Positions 17,338 to 26,257 are shown, numbered from the stretch's first letter. The stretch is DNA of 40,494 nt from Sphingobacterium litopenaei (GCF_014692495.1 NZ_JACOIJ010000029.1:1-40494), one strand, 5' to 3'. Translations and numbers: made by a program. The notes: generated by a model from the sequence alone, not told the origin.

Positions 17338-19437
17338 GATTTATCTTTAATTACTCCCATAGAATACCTCAAAGGTGTAGGTCCTCAAAAGGCCGATGTA
17401 CTCAAAAAAGAGTTGCAGCTATTTACTATTGGTGATTTATTGCAATATTATCCATTTCGCTATATTGACCGTACCCAATTTCACAAGATTCGTCAGTTGC
17501 ATACCGATTTAATTGGTGCGCAGGTTTTAGGCCGATTAATTGAGTTAAAAGAAGTCGGTGAAAAAAGAGCAAAACGACTTGTCGGTATTTTCAAAGATGA
17601 AACAGGCTCGATGGAATTGGTTTGGTTTCAAAGCGTCACGTTTATACAGAAAAGCCTAAAAGTTGGGGCTGCTTATATTATCTACGGAAAACCAACGGAA
17701 TTTAATGGTCAAATTTCCATTACACATCCCGAAATCGAATTGTACAATTCGCAAGAGAAGAAAATCGGTAATCTGACAATGCAGCCCGTCTATTCTTCAA
17801 CAGAAAAATTGAAGAAATTCAATCTTGACACAAAGGGAATTCAACGATTGCAACAAACGGCACTTGAAACAACATACAGAAGTTTTAGAGAAACATTGCC
17901 TGACTATTTGGTCGATAAACACAATCTTTTACCCTATCCAAAAGCTTTACTTTCCATTCATTTTCCACAAAATGTGGATGATTTGAATGCCGCTATTCGA
18001 AGAATGAAATTTGAAGAATTATTCTTTATTCAACTTCGATTATTACGCAACAAACAACTAAATACGCAAAAATATAAAGGCCATCGATTCAATAAAGTTG
18101 GCGAAAAATTCAATACTTTTTTCAATACCAGATTACCATTTCCACTCACAAATGCACAGAAACGTGTAGTCAAAGAAATTCGTATTGACACCAATACAGG
18201 TGCGCAAATGAATCGCTTGGTGCAAGGGGATGTTGGTTCAGGAAAGACTGTTGTCGCGCTGATGAGTATGTTGATTGCAATTGATAACGGCTATCAAGCC
18301 TGTATGATGGCACCCACAGAAATTCTAGCTACACAGCATTACAATGGGTTGAAGGAATTGTTAGGTGAGGATATTTGCAATATCAAATTGCTTACGGGGT
18401 CGACTTCAACGAAAGAACGTCGAATAATCCACCAAGAGCTGGAAGAAGGCACATTAAATATTTTAATTGGAACACATGCCTTGATTGAAGATAAAGTAAA
18501 ATTCAAGAATATAGGTTTTGTGGTGATCGATGAGCAGCATCGTTTTGGTGTAGAACAGCGCGCAAAATTATGGCGCAAAAACACGATTCCACCACATATG
18601 TTGGTGATGACAGCCACGCCGATTCCACGAACTTTGGCGATGACGCTGTACGGGGATTTGGATATTTCTATTATTGACGAATTGCCAGCGGGTCGTAAAC
18701 CAATTAAAACTGTTCATTTTTTCGAAAATCAGCGACTGCGTGTTTTTGGGTTTATGCGCGAAGAGATTGCCAAAGGTAGACAGGTGTACATCGTTTATCC
18801 GTTGATAAAAGAAAGTGAAAAGCTTGATTTATTGAATCTAGAAGCAGGTTTAGAAAGCTTACAAAAGGAATTTCCGCTGCCACAATTTAAAATCAGTATT
18901 GTGCACGGAAAAATGCCAGTCAAGGATAAAGATTTTGAGATGCAACGCTTCGTCAAAGGCGAAACGCAAATCATGGTCGCTACAACTGTAATTGAGGTTG
19001 GTGTAAATGTCCCGAATGCTTCAGTCATGGTCATTGAGAATTCCGAAAGATTTGGCTTATCGCAATTACATCAATTGCGTGGTCGTGTTGGTCGTGGAGC
19101 AGAACAATCTTTTTGTATTCTGATGTCGGGCAATAAGTTAAGCAAAGAAGGACGAACACGTCTAGAAACGATGGTTCGCACGAATGATGGTTTTGAAATA
19201 GCTGAAGTAGACTTAGAATTACGTGGTCCAGGTGATATTTCAGGTACGCAACAATCGGGAGTTTTGGACATGAAAATTGCTGATTTGGCAAAAGACCAAC
19301 ATATCTTGGCGGAAGCTAGGAATTCGGTCATCGAAATTTTCAAACAAGATCCACGACTTACACTTCCAGAGAATCAAATTTTATTGAATTACTTAAACCA
19401 ACGCAATCCCGGAATCTCTTGGGATAAGATTTCCTGA
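17332..19437 (+). CDS. recG: ATP-dependent DNA helicase RecG
   Basis: RecG is a superfamily 2 translocase that remodels stalled replication forks and branched DNA. The 701-residue protein has the usual size. Order: N-terminal wedge/OB domain (about 1-260; TPIEYLKGVGPQKADVL at the start, RYIDRTQFHKI, then an OB-like strand set), Walker A GDVGSGKT (about 299-306), MMAPTEILATQHY, Walker B-type DEQH (about 400) followed by RFGVEQR, TATPIPRTLAMT (motif III), VVATTVIEVGVNVPNA (motif V), and SQLHQLRGRVGRG (motif VI), then the C-terminal block with ELRGPGDISGTQQSG that is specific to RecG and separates it from Mfd or PriA. The start ATG is in a hairpin. The next gene, an MscS channel, follows after 49 bp but has its own -7 box. 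Confidence 0.97.
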   Translation: MADLSLITPIEYLKGVGPQKADVLKKELQLFTIGDLLQYYPFRYIDRTQFHKIRQLHTDLIGAQVLGRLIELKEVGEKRAKRLVGIFKDETGSMELVWFQSVTFIQKSLKVGAAYIIYGKPTEFNGQISITHPEIELYNSQEKKIGNLTMQPVYSSTEKLKKFNLDTKGIQRLQQTALETTYRSFRETLPDYLVDKHNLLPYPKALLSIHFPQNVDDLNAAIRRMKFEELFFIQLRLLRNKQLNTQKYKGHRFNKVGEKFNTFFNTRLPFPLTNAQKRVVKEIRIDTNTGAQMNRLVQGDVGSGKTVVALMSMLIAIDNGYQACMMAPTEILATQHYNGLKELLGEDICNIKLLTGSTSTKERRIIHQELEEGTLNILIGTHALIEDKVKFKNIGFVVIDEQHRFGVEQRAKLWRKNTIPPHMLVMTATPIPRTLAMTLYGDLDISIIDELPAGRKPIKTVHFFENQRLRVFGFMREEIAKGRQVYIVYPLIKESEKLDLLNLEAGLESLQKEFPLPQFKISIVHGKMPVKDKDFEMQRFVKGETQIMVATTVIEVGVNVPNASVMVIENSERFGLSQLHQLRGRVGRGAEQSFCILMSGNKLSKEGRTRLETMVRTNDGFEIAEVDLELRGPGDISGTQQSGVLDMKIADLAKDQHILAEARNSVIEIFKQDPRLTLPENQILLNYLNQRNPGISWDKIS

Positions 19438-19470
19438 CATTTCTATTTCAAGCGGCTATAATGGATTTCT

Positions 19471-19478
19471 TATATTTG
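19471..19478 (+). promoter_or_regulatory. -7 box of the MscS-type channel gene
   Basis: TATATTTG matches TAnnTTTG and lies 8 bases before the ATG at 19487. No TTG is evident 19-21 bases upstream. If used, the transcript would have at most a few bases of leader. Confidence 0.45.
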
Positions 19479-19486
19479 TAAGGTAT

Positions 19487-20812
19487 ATGCAAAATCCAGA
19501 TTTAACGAATATTGCGTCCGAGCAAATTCATGACATTTACCAAAAAACGTATAATCTGATTCTCTTTCTCGGTGGATCAGTCAAATTAACACACGTTTTG
19601 ACAACAATATCTTTATTGTTAGTGGTTCTTTTAATATTGCTGATCACAGATTTTGTTTTCAGAAAAGTTTTAAAAACTCTTTTTATCAAAATTATTAGCA
19701 GTTCCAAAACCATTTGGGATGACAAGCTTTTAGAAAACAAAGTCCTAGATGATTTAAGTCATTTAGTATTAATCGTATTCGCGCAACAAACCGTTCCGCA
19801 CTTATTTGTCGGCTTTCATTCTTTTGAAAATATTTTGATAAAATTCTTAGGTGTTTTTGTTGTCTTCGCTGTTTATAAACTTTCTAATGCTTTACTAAAA
19901 ACGCTTCGAGACATCTTAAAAACCTCGAAAGCATTTTTTGACAAGCCCCTTGATAGTTATTTACAGGTTATTCAGATTTTTTTAATATTTGTTGTATTCA
20001 CCGTTTCATTTTCTATCATTACAGGCTATTCACCCTGGTCATTTTTGGTTTCCTTAGGTGCAGCTTCAGCTATTTTGATGTTGGTTTTCAAGGACACGAT
20101 TTTGGGTTTTGTAGCGAGTATTCAAGTCTCTGCGAATGATTCTGTGCGTGTAGGCGACTGGATTGAAATGCAAAAATATGGTGCTGATGGAAGTGTGGTG
20201 CAAATAAATTTGAATAATGTGAAAGTTCAAAACTTCGACAAAACCATCGTAACACTTCCTACTCATGCATTACTAAGCGACTCCTTCAAAAATTACCGGG
20301 GTATGCAGCAGGCAGGCGGTAGAAGAATTAAGCGTGCGATATTCATCAAGATATCATCTATTCGCTATTTGAATTCCAATGAAATTGAAGAGCTAAAGAA
20401 AATTCATTTACTAAAAGATTTTATTAGTATCCGCGAGGAAGAAATTGCGACGTACAATGCCTTACATGAAGTAGATGAAAGCGTGAAAGTAAATGGACGT
20501 AGAATAACGAATATTGGTTTATTTAGAGCATATATCGAAGCTTATTTAAGGAATAACAAGAATATTCACAAAGAATATCCGCTGATGGTACGTCATCTAG
20601 CGCCTACGGAGCATGGATTACCATTGGAGGTTTATGCATTTACTCAAGGAACAGAATGGTTGTACTTTGAAGGCGTAATGGCGGATTTGTTCGACCATAT
20701 ATTCGCTGCTATCAAATACTTTCACTTGGAGATATTTGAACTTCCAGCTTCGGATGATTTAAGGGCTAGGGCAATGCAATTACCAAATTTCGATAAACAT
20801 ATTATTAACTAA
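19487..20812 (+). CDS. MscS-family mechanosensitive channel (YbdG-like)
   Basis: The 441-residue inner-membrane protein is a small-conductance-type mechanosensitive channel that opens on membrane tension to release solutes during osmotic downshock. Seen: about five hydrophobic segments between residues 30 and 215, then the pore helix and signature LGAASAILMLVFKDTILGFVASIQV (about 190-215), and the first beta-domain strand RVGDWIEMQKYGADGSVVQINLNNVKVQNFDKTIVTLPTHALLSDSFKNYRGM. The insertion after the beta domain and the stretch GRRIKRAIFI are as in E. coli YbdG (MscM activity) rather than the shorter MscS. The C-terminal cytosolic part ends in HLEIFELPASDDLRARAMQ. It lies between recG and hflX on the same strand. 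Confidence 0.9.
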   Translation: MQNPDLTNIASEQIHDIYQKTYNLILFLGGSVKLTHVLTTISLLLVVLLILLITDFVFRKVLKTLFIKIISSSKTIWDDKLLENKVLDDLSHLVLIVFAQQTVPHLFVGFHSFENILIKFLGVFVVFAVYKLSNALLKTLRDILKTSKAFFDKPLDSYLQVIQIFLIFVVFTVSFSIITGYSPWSFLVSLGAASAILMLVFKDTILGFVASIQVSANDSVRVGDWIEMQKYGADGSVVQINLNNVKVQNFDKTIVTLPTHALLSDSFKNYRGMQQAGGRRIKRAIFIKISSIRYLNSNEIEELKKIHLLKDFISIREEEIATYNALHEVDESVKVNGRRITNIGLFRAYIEAYLRNNKNIHKEYPLMVRHLAPTEHGLPLEVYAFTQGTEWLYFEGVMADLFDHIFAAIKYFHLEIFELPASDDLRARAMQLPNFDKHIIN

Positions 20813-20883
20813 GTTGTTAATATTTAAGATTTATTACGGCAAGGAATAGCGTCTACAATTTTATTTATTGCCATCTAAAAAAC

Positions 20884-20891
20884 TATCTTTG
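20884..20891 (+). promoter_or_regulatory. -7 box of hflX
   Basis: TATCTTTG matches TAnnTTTG, 67 bases before the hflX ATG. The leader contains two mutually exclusive short inverted repeats: 20903-20909 with 20932-20938 (TTAGAAC/GTTCTAA) and 20906-20911 with 20923-20928 (GAACTA/TAGTTC). Confidence 0.45.
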
Positions 20892-20958
20892 TTTATCATA
20901 TGTTAGAACTAGAGCTAAATTTTAGTTCATTGTTCTAATATTAGTTTAAAAAATATTT

Positions 20959-22152
20959 ATGTCGAAAAGATTCAAATTAATAGATACAGCTCCAGAAAAA
21001 GAAACGGCAATTTTGGTTTCAGTCATTACACCTGATGTGTCCGACCAAATGGCGCAGGATTACTTAACAGAATTAGAATTTTTGGTACAAACTGCTGGCG
21101 CGGAAACAGTTAAAGTTTTCACGCAAAAATTGCAAAAACCTGAGCATGCTACGTTTGTAGGAACTGGTAAATTAGAAGAAATAAGAGAATACGCCGAAGC
21201 CGAAGAAGTGGATATGATTATTTTTGATGATGAATTGACTCCTTCTCAACTTCGCAATATCGAACGTGAATTGAAGCGAAAGATATTAGATCGTTCAAGT
21301 TTAATTTTAGACATCTTTGCGAGTCATGCCCAAACGGCACAGGCTAAGACGCAGGTGGAATTAGCGCAATTACAATATTTATATCCGCGATTGACACGTA
21401 TGTGGACTCACTTGGAACGTCAACGTGGTGGTATTGGTATGCGTGGTCCTGGTGAATCGCAAATCGAGACAGATAGACGTATTATTTTAGACAAAATTTC
21501 TTTATTAAAAGAGAAATTAAAAACCATTGATAAACAAAATGCGACACAACGCAAGAATCGTGGCGATATGATTCGTGTAGCTTTGGTCGGCTATACTAAC
21601 GTAGGTAAATCCACGATTTTGAATATGATTTCCAAAGCCGAAGTTTATATCGAAAACAAACTTTTCGCTACTTTGGATACTACTGTAAGAAAAGTCGTGA
21701 TAGAAAATCTTCCTTTCTTACTTTCAGATACCGTAGGATTTATCCGCAAGTTACCACACCATTTAGTAGAATCATTTAAGTCTACTTTGGATGAGGTTCG
21801 TGAAGCCGATGTACTAATTCATGTGGTTGATATTTCCCATCCTAATTTTGAAGATCATATCAGAGCGGTGAATGAAACGTTGAAAGATATTAATGCCTTA
21901 GACAAACCGACTATTACAGTTTTCAATAAAATTGATGCGTTCAAACCAGCAGTAGAGGTGGATGAAAATGGAGAAGAAATTAAAGTCACTTTAGATGATT
22001 TCAAAAACTCTTGGATGGCTAAAAATTCGGATCCAGCGATTTTCTTATCGGCAACTAACAAAACAAACATCGAAGAATTCAAAGAAAAGCTTTACGAGGT
22101 AATATCGGAATTGCACAATGCTCGCTATCCGTATAATAATTTGTTGTATTAA
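20959..22152 (+). CDS. hflX: Ribosome-associated GTPase HflX
   Basis: HflX is a GTPase that binds stalled or idle 70S ribosomes, often after heat or antibiotic stress, and splits them. The 397-residue protein has the standard layout: N-terminal glycine-rich region with VKVFTQKLQKPEHATFVGTGKLEEI and IIFDDELTPSQLRNIERELK (about 50-110), a coiled helical linker around RGGIGMRGPGESQIETDRR (about 155-175), then the G domain with G1 GYTNVGKST (about 211-219), G3 DTVGFIRKLPHHLVESFKSTL (about 255), G4 FNKID (about 315) and G5-like LSATN. The start ATG follows a 67-nt leader. The next intact gene in the same direction is lipB, separated by an IVS-type element. Confidence 0.96.
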   Translation: MSKRFKLIDTAPEKETAILVSVITPDVSDQMAQDYLTELEFLVQTAGAETVKVFTQKLQKPEHATFVGTGKLEEIREYAEAEEVDMIIFDDELTPSQLRNIERELKRKILDRSSLILDIFASHAQTAQAKTQVELAQLQYLYPRLTRMWTHLERQRGGIGMRGPGESQIETDRRIILDKISLLKEKLKTIDKQNATQRKNRGDMIRVALVGYTNVGKSTILNMISKAEVYIENKLFATLDTTVRKVVIENLPFLLSDTVGFIRKLPHHLVESFKSTLDEVREADVLIHVVDISHPNFEDHIRAVNETLKDINALDKPTITVFNKIDAFKPAVEVDENGEEIKVTLDDFKNSWMAKNSDPAIFLSATNKTNIEEFKEKLYEVISELHNARYPYNNLLY

Positions 22153-22166
22153 TTAGCTGTAAGCAA

Positions 22167-22186
22167 TAGGCTTTATGCTATAAGCT
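22167..22186 (+). repeat. Left inverted repeat of the IVS-type element
   Basis: This 20-bp sequence matches the reverse complement of 22548-22567 at 19 of 20 bases, the first 13 without a break (TAGGCTTTATGCT). It ends 6 bp before the ATG of the four-helix-bundle pseudogene. Confidence 0.8.
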
Positions 22187-22192
22187 TGATGA

Positions 22193-22549
22193 ATGAGAGA
22201 TTTCAAAAAATATGAGGTGTGGATAAATGCACACAAATTGACATTGAAAATTTTTGAAGTAACCAAATCATTTCCTCAGGAAGAAAATTATAGAATTATT
22301 TGACAAATGCAAAGAGCGGCTTACTTTATTCCTAGTAATTTCGCTGAAGGCTGCGGAAGACAGAGTGATAAAGATTTTGATAGATTTCTACAGATTTGCT
22401 TAGGTTCTGCACATGAGTTAGAGTATTTTTCCATACTAAGCAAAGACCTAGGGATAATTACTTTACAGACTTACGATATTCTAATAGAAAATATCAACAT
22501 TATAAAAATGCAGCTTTTCAATTTAAGTAAAAAGTTAAAAGGCTTATAG
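22193..22549 (+). pseudogene. Four-helix-bundle protein (23S rRNA intervening-sequence type) broken by one TGA
   Basis: Read through one stop, the frame gives a 118-codon protein of the family found in intervening sequences of 23S rRNA and as free-standing genes. It opens MRDFKKYEVWINAHKLTLKIFEVTKSFP and continues QMQRAAYFIPSNFAEGCGR, SDKDFDRFLQICLGSAHELEY and LSKDLG. Family members usually have LTSQ where this copy has II-stop-Q, so a Ser TCA codon probably became TGA (22301-22303). The frame is not shifted on either side, and the second half (from 22307) remains open and well conserved. The family's role is unknown; it was proposed to help IVS elements. No rRNA gene is near. The element is bounded by inverted repeats. 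Either a recent nonsense mutation or, less likely, reading through or reinitiation at the Met two codons on. Confidence 0.85.
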
Positions 22550-22567
22550 CTTACAGCATAAAGCCTA
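22548..22567 (+). repeat. Right inverted repeat of the IVS-type element
   Basis: This arm begins inside the TAG stop codon of the four-helix-bundle frame and pairs with 22167-22186. Together they would form a 20-bp stem enclosing the whole gene. Confidence 0.8.
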
Positions 22568-22578
22568 GAGCGATTATT

Positions 22579-23274
22579 ATGAATAAAACAGTAAAATTTA
22601 AAGATTGGGGATTGGTAGATTACCAAGAAGCGTGGGATAGACAGGAAGATATATTCTCCAAAACTTTAGCAATAAAACAAGATAACAGAACAAATAATTT
22701 CTCCAATCCAACGCCGAACTATTTAATCTTTACAGAACACCCGCATGTGTATACGTTGGGTAAAAGTGGACATGAAGAATATTTATTATTAGACGAAGAA
22801 GGATTAAAGGAAAAGGGAGCTAAATTCTATAAAATCAATCGCGGAGGTGATATTACCTATCATGGACCTGGTCAGATAGTGGGTTATCCGATTTTAGATT
22901 TGGACAATTTTTTCACGGACATCCATCTTTACTTACGCACGTTGGAAGAAGCTATAATTTTGACACTTGCGGATTATGGCATTGAAGCGGGACGATATGA
23001 AGGTTATACAGGTGTTTGGCTAGATGCCGACAATGATAAAGCACGTAAAATCTGTGCTATGGGCGTGCGTGCTTCACGTTGGGTCACTATGCATGGTTTT
23101 GCATTCAATGTAAATGCAGACTTAGCTTATTTTAGAAATATTATTCCTTGCGGAATTGACGATAAAGACGTGACTTCAATGGAAAGAGAATTAGGTCGAA
23201 AATTGGATATGGCCGAAGTAAAAGGCAAACTAAAAAATCATATTGCAGATCTTTTTCACATGGAACTAATATAA
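22579..23274 (+). CDS. lipB: Octanoyl-[acyl carrier protein]:protein octanoyltransferase
   Basis: LipB moves octanoyl groups from acyl carrier protein to lipoyl domains of 2-oxoacid dehydrogenases and the glycine cleavage H protein, the first step of lipoate synthesis. The 231-residue protein shows the family's blocks: FTEHPHVYTLGKSG (about 50), the signature INRGGDITYHGPGQIVGYPILDL (about 92-115), RKICAMGVRASRWVTMHGFAFNVN with the conserved Lys (about 156), and NIIPCGIDDKDVTSM with the catalytic Cys (about 193). Length and all key residues are normal. The start is 11 bp beyond the right inverted repeat of the IVS-type element, so its promoter, if not upstream, may lie in that element. lipA is not in the window. 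Confidence 0.96.
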   Translation: MNKTVKFKDWGLVDYQEAWDRQEDIFSKTLAIKQDNRTNNFSNPTPNYLIFTEHPHVYTLGKSGHEEYLLLDEEGLKEKGAKFYKINRGGDITYHGPGQIVGYPILDLDNFFTDIHLYLRTLEEAIILTLADYGIEAGRYEGYTGVWLDADNDKARKICAMGVRASRWVTMHGFAFNVNADLAYFRNIIPCGIDDKDVTSMERELGRKLDMAEVKGKLKNHIADLFHMELI

Positions 23275-23297
23275 AAGGGCTTTAATAAAGCCCTTTT
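23273..23297 (+). terminator. Terminator overlapping the lipB stop codon
   Basis: A perfect 11-bp stem (AAAAGGGCTTT with its complement, 3-nt loop) begins inside the TAA at 23272-23274 and ends in a T-run; it is symmetric and can also stop the minus-strand unit from the right. Confidence 0.88.
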
Positions 23298-23314
23298 ATA
23301 TTTTTATCTAGTTA

Positions 23315-23848
23315 TTAAAATCTAAAAGCTACAAATACTCTTGAGCCTTTAAGATTATATTTTTGTACCGCTTGAAAATTCTTCATCATAATATAGGAAA
23401 GAATAAGAAGGTGCATAACGAAAATATCCAGATACGCCAATTCCTTCTGGTAATTTTTAAATGAACTGAAGGACCCACCTGCAATCCTACTTCAGCTTTA
23501 TGTGTTATCAATTTTTCCTCTCCACCAGTCTCCCAATTACCCTCTTCGTCTTGGTATTCACCTTCTAAAAGTTCCATATATTTCGTATAGTTTAAATCAA
23601 GAAATGTAACATCAATTCCAAAATGTAATAGCTTAGCAATAGGTTGAGGATGCACAAAGTACGTTTTACCACTACTATAGAATGCTCCGAAATCACTTTT
23701 CATTGCCTTTGATTCCTCGAAATCTTTACTACTTGAACTTATTTTTGAGATGAATATCCAAAGTTAATGTACTTTTACCTGGACGCAATTGCGCATGAGA
23801 GATTAATGTCGCACAGATTGCACAGATTATTAAAATTAAATTTTTCAT
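23315..23848 (-). pseudogene. Frameshifted small outer-membrane beta-barrel protein
   Basis: Joined across three frameshifts this gives about 177 residues: signal peptide MKNLILIICAICATLISHAQ at 23848, an acidic middle (SSSKDFEESKAMKSDFGAFYSSGKTYFVHP, HFGIDVTFLDLNYTKYMELLEGEY, EVGLQVGPSVHLK), then LPEGIGVSGYFRYAPSYSFLYYDEE, and the end KGSRVFVAFRF with terminal aromatic residues as in outer-membrane barrels. Each shift is +1 and falls at a run of five A on the coding strand (near 23743, 23454 and 23359). The first and last pieces are back in the same frame, so the total is 534 bp. It could be a true pseudogene or three homopolymer errors in the sequence; the function is unknown. Confidence 0.7.
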
Positions 23849-23930
23849 AAAATTACAGTTAATTTGTTTTAAGTTAATTTCCGAAATTAAATAGGAAAAA
23901 CACTTTAAAAAATACCTCAAATGGGGTATA

Positions 23931-24707
23931 TTAAACCATTAACTGTTCCAGATAAAAAGAATAAATTGGCGTTTCTTCCGTACGGGTGGCAATAGATAAC
24001 TCTATATCATCACAATGCGGTCGAAACAACGAATCCACTAATTCCACCGTATTATTTTCACCTGAAAGGTGTCCTAAAATGAGATGTTTCAAGCGTGGAG
24101 TTCGATTTTCAAGAAACAATTCTAAGGCCATGGCATTGGAAATATGTCCCCAGCCACTTCGTATTCTATTTTTGAGAAAATAAGAATATCGCCCCTTCAG
24201 AAGCATTTCCTCGTCAAAATTACTTTCTAACAACAAGACATCCGAATGTTGGATCACATGTTTTACATTATCACATCCTCGTCCCAAATCCGTCATTATA
24301 CCGATATTAACCTCTCCATCTGTTACTACAAATGAACACGGCTCTTTCGCGTCATGATATTTAGGAATTCCCATTACGGTTAAGCGTCCAATGCATACTC
24401 TTTCATCTGGTTGTATAAAATTCACCAAATGTTCGGGCATGTGCAGTTTCGAACCTTCATAACTCCCTTTCGTAATATATACAGGAATCTGAAAACGCTT
24501 GCTGAAAACCGAAAGTCCACGAATATGGTCCGTGTGCTCGTGGGTAATAAAGATTGCTTTGATACTTGTAGGATCAATTCCTAATCTTTCCATGCGAATC
24601 AACACATGCTTGGTGTTGATACCAATATCAATTAATACCGCATCATTGCCTTTAGCGACATAATAACAATTTCCATTAGATCCAGAAGCAATCGAGCAGT
24701 ATTTCAT
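23931..24707 (-). CDS. MBL-fold metallo-hydrolase (YycJ/WalJ-like)
   Basis: This 258-residue cytosolic protein has the metallo-beta-lactamase fold. Motifs seen: opening CSIASGSNGNCYYV, DIGINTKHV, the zinc site THEHTDHIRGL (about residues 55-65), HDAKEPCSFVV, the DLG following GIMTD, LLESNFDEEML and LILGHLSGENNT. This pattern is that of the YycJ/WalJ family (phosphoribosyl 1,2-cyclic phosphodiesterase-like or 5'-3' exonuclease-like), for which a DNA-repair role has been proposed in Bacillus; its substrate here is unknown. The frame can start with TTG at 24719, but this overlaps a -7 box and the protein aligns better from the ATG at 24707. It follows the serine dehydratase gene across a terminator, so it is expressed alone. 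Confidence 0.88.
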   Translation of the reverse strand: MKYCSIASGSNGNCYYVAKGNDAVLIDIGINTKHVLIRMERLGIDPTSIKAIFITHEHTDHIRGLSVFSKRFQIPVYITKGSYEGSKLHMPEHLVNFIQPDERVCIGRLTVMGIPKYHDAKEPCSFVVTDGEVNIGIMTDLGRGCDNVKHVIQHSDVLLLESNFDEEMLLKGRYSYFLKNRIRSGWGHISNAMALELFLENRTPRLKHLILGHLSGENNTVELVDSLFRPHCDDIELSIATRTEETPIYSFYLEQLMV

Positions 24708-24716
24708 ATTCGATAG

Positions 24717-24724
24717 CAAAGGTA
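24717..24724 (-). promoter_or_regulatory. -7 box of the MBL-fold gene
   Basis: The minus strand reads TACCTTTG, matching TAnnTTTG, 9 bases before the ATG at 24707. It immediately follows the T-run of the sdaA terminator. Confidence 0.45.
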
Positions 24725-24759
24725 AATAAAAAAGCTCTTGTCCACGAGAACAAGAGCTT
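24725..24759 (-). terminator. Terminator after the L-serine dehydratase gene
   Basis: A perfect 10-bp stem (AAGCTCTTGT with ACAAGAGCTT, 8-nt loop) is followed on the minus strand by a T-rich run, 21 bp past the stop. Confidence 0.88.
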
Positions 24760-24780
24760 GGATATTTTTATCAATGAAGA

Positions 24781-26208
24781 TTAACATTCTGGCAAACTCA
24801 ATGGAACTTTCACGGCAAGTCCACCATCTGCAGTTTCTTTATATTTCACATTCATGTCTTGTGCGGTTTCCCACATGGTACTCACGACCGCATCCAGACT
24901 TACCTTAGCTTTATCAGGATTGGATTGTAAAGCCAATTGTGCTGCGGTAATTGCTTTTATAGCGCCCATCGTGTTACGCTCTATACAAGGAACTTGCACC
25001 AAACCACCGATTGGATCACATGTTAATCCCAAATGATGCTCCATAGCGATTTCAGCTGCCATCAATACCTGTCTTTGCGACCCCCCGAGACATTCTGTTA
25101 GCGCTCCTGCCGCCATAGCAGAAGAAACGCCAATCTCGGCCTGACACCCCCCCATTGCCGCTGAAATCGTTGCGCCCTTTTTGAAAATAGAACCAATTTC
25201 GGATGCCGTTGCTATAAATTGAATAATCTTATTGTCGTCATAAGCATCATAAAATGCTACATAATATTGCAATACTGCAGGAATTACACCCGAAGCTCCA
25301 TTTGTCGGCGCTGTCACTACGCGACCAAAAGAAGCATTCTCTTCATTCACGGCCAAAGCAAAGCAACTTACACAATCTAAAATATAACCAAAATCCTTAC
25401 CTCCTGCACGGATAGCTTCCAGCCAAGAATCATAATCTGTATATTCACGACCTTTGAGCATACGCTTATTCAAACGAGCAGCGCGACGTTCTACATTTAA
25501 ACCACCTGGCAATATGCCTTCGGTGTGGCAGCCTTTATAAATACATTCTTTGATAACACGAAAGATATTAAGAATTCCTTTCCGTGTTTCTTCTTCCGAA
25601 CGCCATGATAATTCATTTTCCAAGACCAGTTCTGAAATTTTCAGTCCTGTACGCATACAAGCACTCATCAAATTCTGCGCTGTATCAATCGGAAAAGGCA
25701 ATTCCACCTCACTTAATACTGAAGTACTATCAGTTTCTTGAACAACAAAACCTCCTCCAATAGAATAATATGTTTCGCTAACGGCGGTACCATTTCTCAA
25801 AAAAGCTTGAAAAGTAACTGCATTGGGATGAAATGGAAGACTTTGATCAAAAAGAAAAAGCAATTGATCCGTGTAAGAAAAATCAATATTTTGTCTGCCA
25901 CCTAACTCAAGCTTTCCAGAAGATTGTATACGCGCTACTTTAGGCAATACATCATTGACATCAAAAGTTACGGGATCGTCACCGCTTAAACCAAGCAGAA
26001 TAGCAATATCCGTACCGTGACCAACCCCAGTTTTTGCAAGAGACCCATATAAAAGGATAGTGATCTGCTCCACTTGATCTAAAACTCCTGTTTCCTCTAA
26101 TTTTTGAACAAAACGTTGCGCAGCACGCCAAGGTCCCAATGTATGAGAACTTGATGGACCAATCCCAATTTTGAACATATCGAAAACAGAAATTTGTTCA
26201 GATGCCAT
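24781..26208 (-). CDS. sdaA: L-serine ammonia-lyase, single-chain iron-sulfur type
   Basis: The 475-residue enzyme converts L-serine to pyruvate and ammonia with a [4Fe-4S] cluster instead of PLP. It is the single-chain form: the N-terminal beta domain (about 1-160) opens [21 protein letters not shown], and the C-terminal alpha domain carries [14 protein letters not shown] (about 300), [27 protein letters not shown] (about 340-367) and [26 protein letters not shown] (about 395-420). The three conserved cysteines in GGCQ, LTCD and VPCI are the expected cluster ligands. Length matches the family. It has its own terminator and a -7 box at 26236-26243. Confidence 0.95.
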   Translation of the reverse strand: MASEQISVFDMFKIGIGPSSSHTLGPWRAAQRFVQKLEETGVLDQVEQITILLYGSLAKTGVGHGTDIAILLGLSGDDPVTFDVNDVLPKVARIQSSGKLELGGRQNIDFSYTDQLLFLFDQSLPFHPNAVTFQAFLRNGTAVSETYYSIGGGFVVQETDSTSVLSEVELPFPIDTAQNLMSACMRTGLKISELVLENELSWRSEEETRKGILNIFRVIKECIYKGCHTEGILPGGLNVERRAARLNKRMLKGREYTDYDSWLEAIRAGGKDFGYILDCVSCFALAVNEENASFGRVVTAPTNGASGVIPAVLQYYVAFYDAYDDNKIIQFIATASEIGSIFKKGATISAAMGGCQAEIGVSSAMAAGALTECLGGSQRQVLMAAEIAMEHHLGLTCDPIGGLVQVPCIERNTMGAIKAITAAQLALQSNPDKAKVSLDAVVSTMWETAQDMNVKYKETADGGLAVKVPLSLPEC

Positions 26209-26235
26209 AATTTACTCTGTACTTATAATTTGAAG

Positions 26236-26243
26236 CAAAGTTA
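26236..26243 (-). promoter_or_regulatory. -7 box of sdaA
   Basis: The minus strand reads TAACTTTG, a match to TAnnTTTG, 27 bases before the ATG at 26208; no good -33 TTG at the usual distance. Confidence 0.4.
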
Positions 26244-26257
26244 GAACAATAAATTAT

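Noticed and set aside
22307..22549. The 80-codon frame taken as a separate small gene
   Set aside because: It is the in-frame continuation of the four-helix-bundle gene after one TGA; kept as part of that pseudogene.
23386..23703. A 105-codon minus-strand frame taken as a complete gene
   Set aside because: It lacks a signal peptide and its last 20 residues are in a shifted frame; the neighbouring frames complete a barrel protein, so it is one piece of a broken gene.
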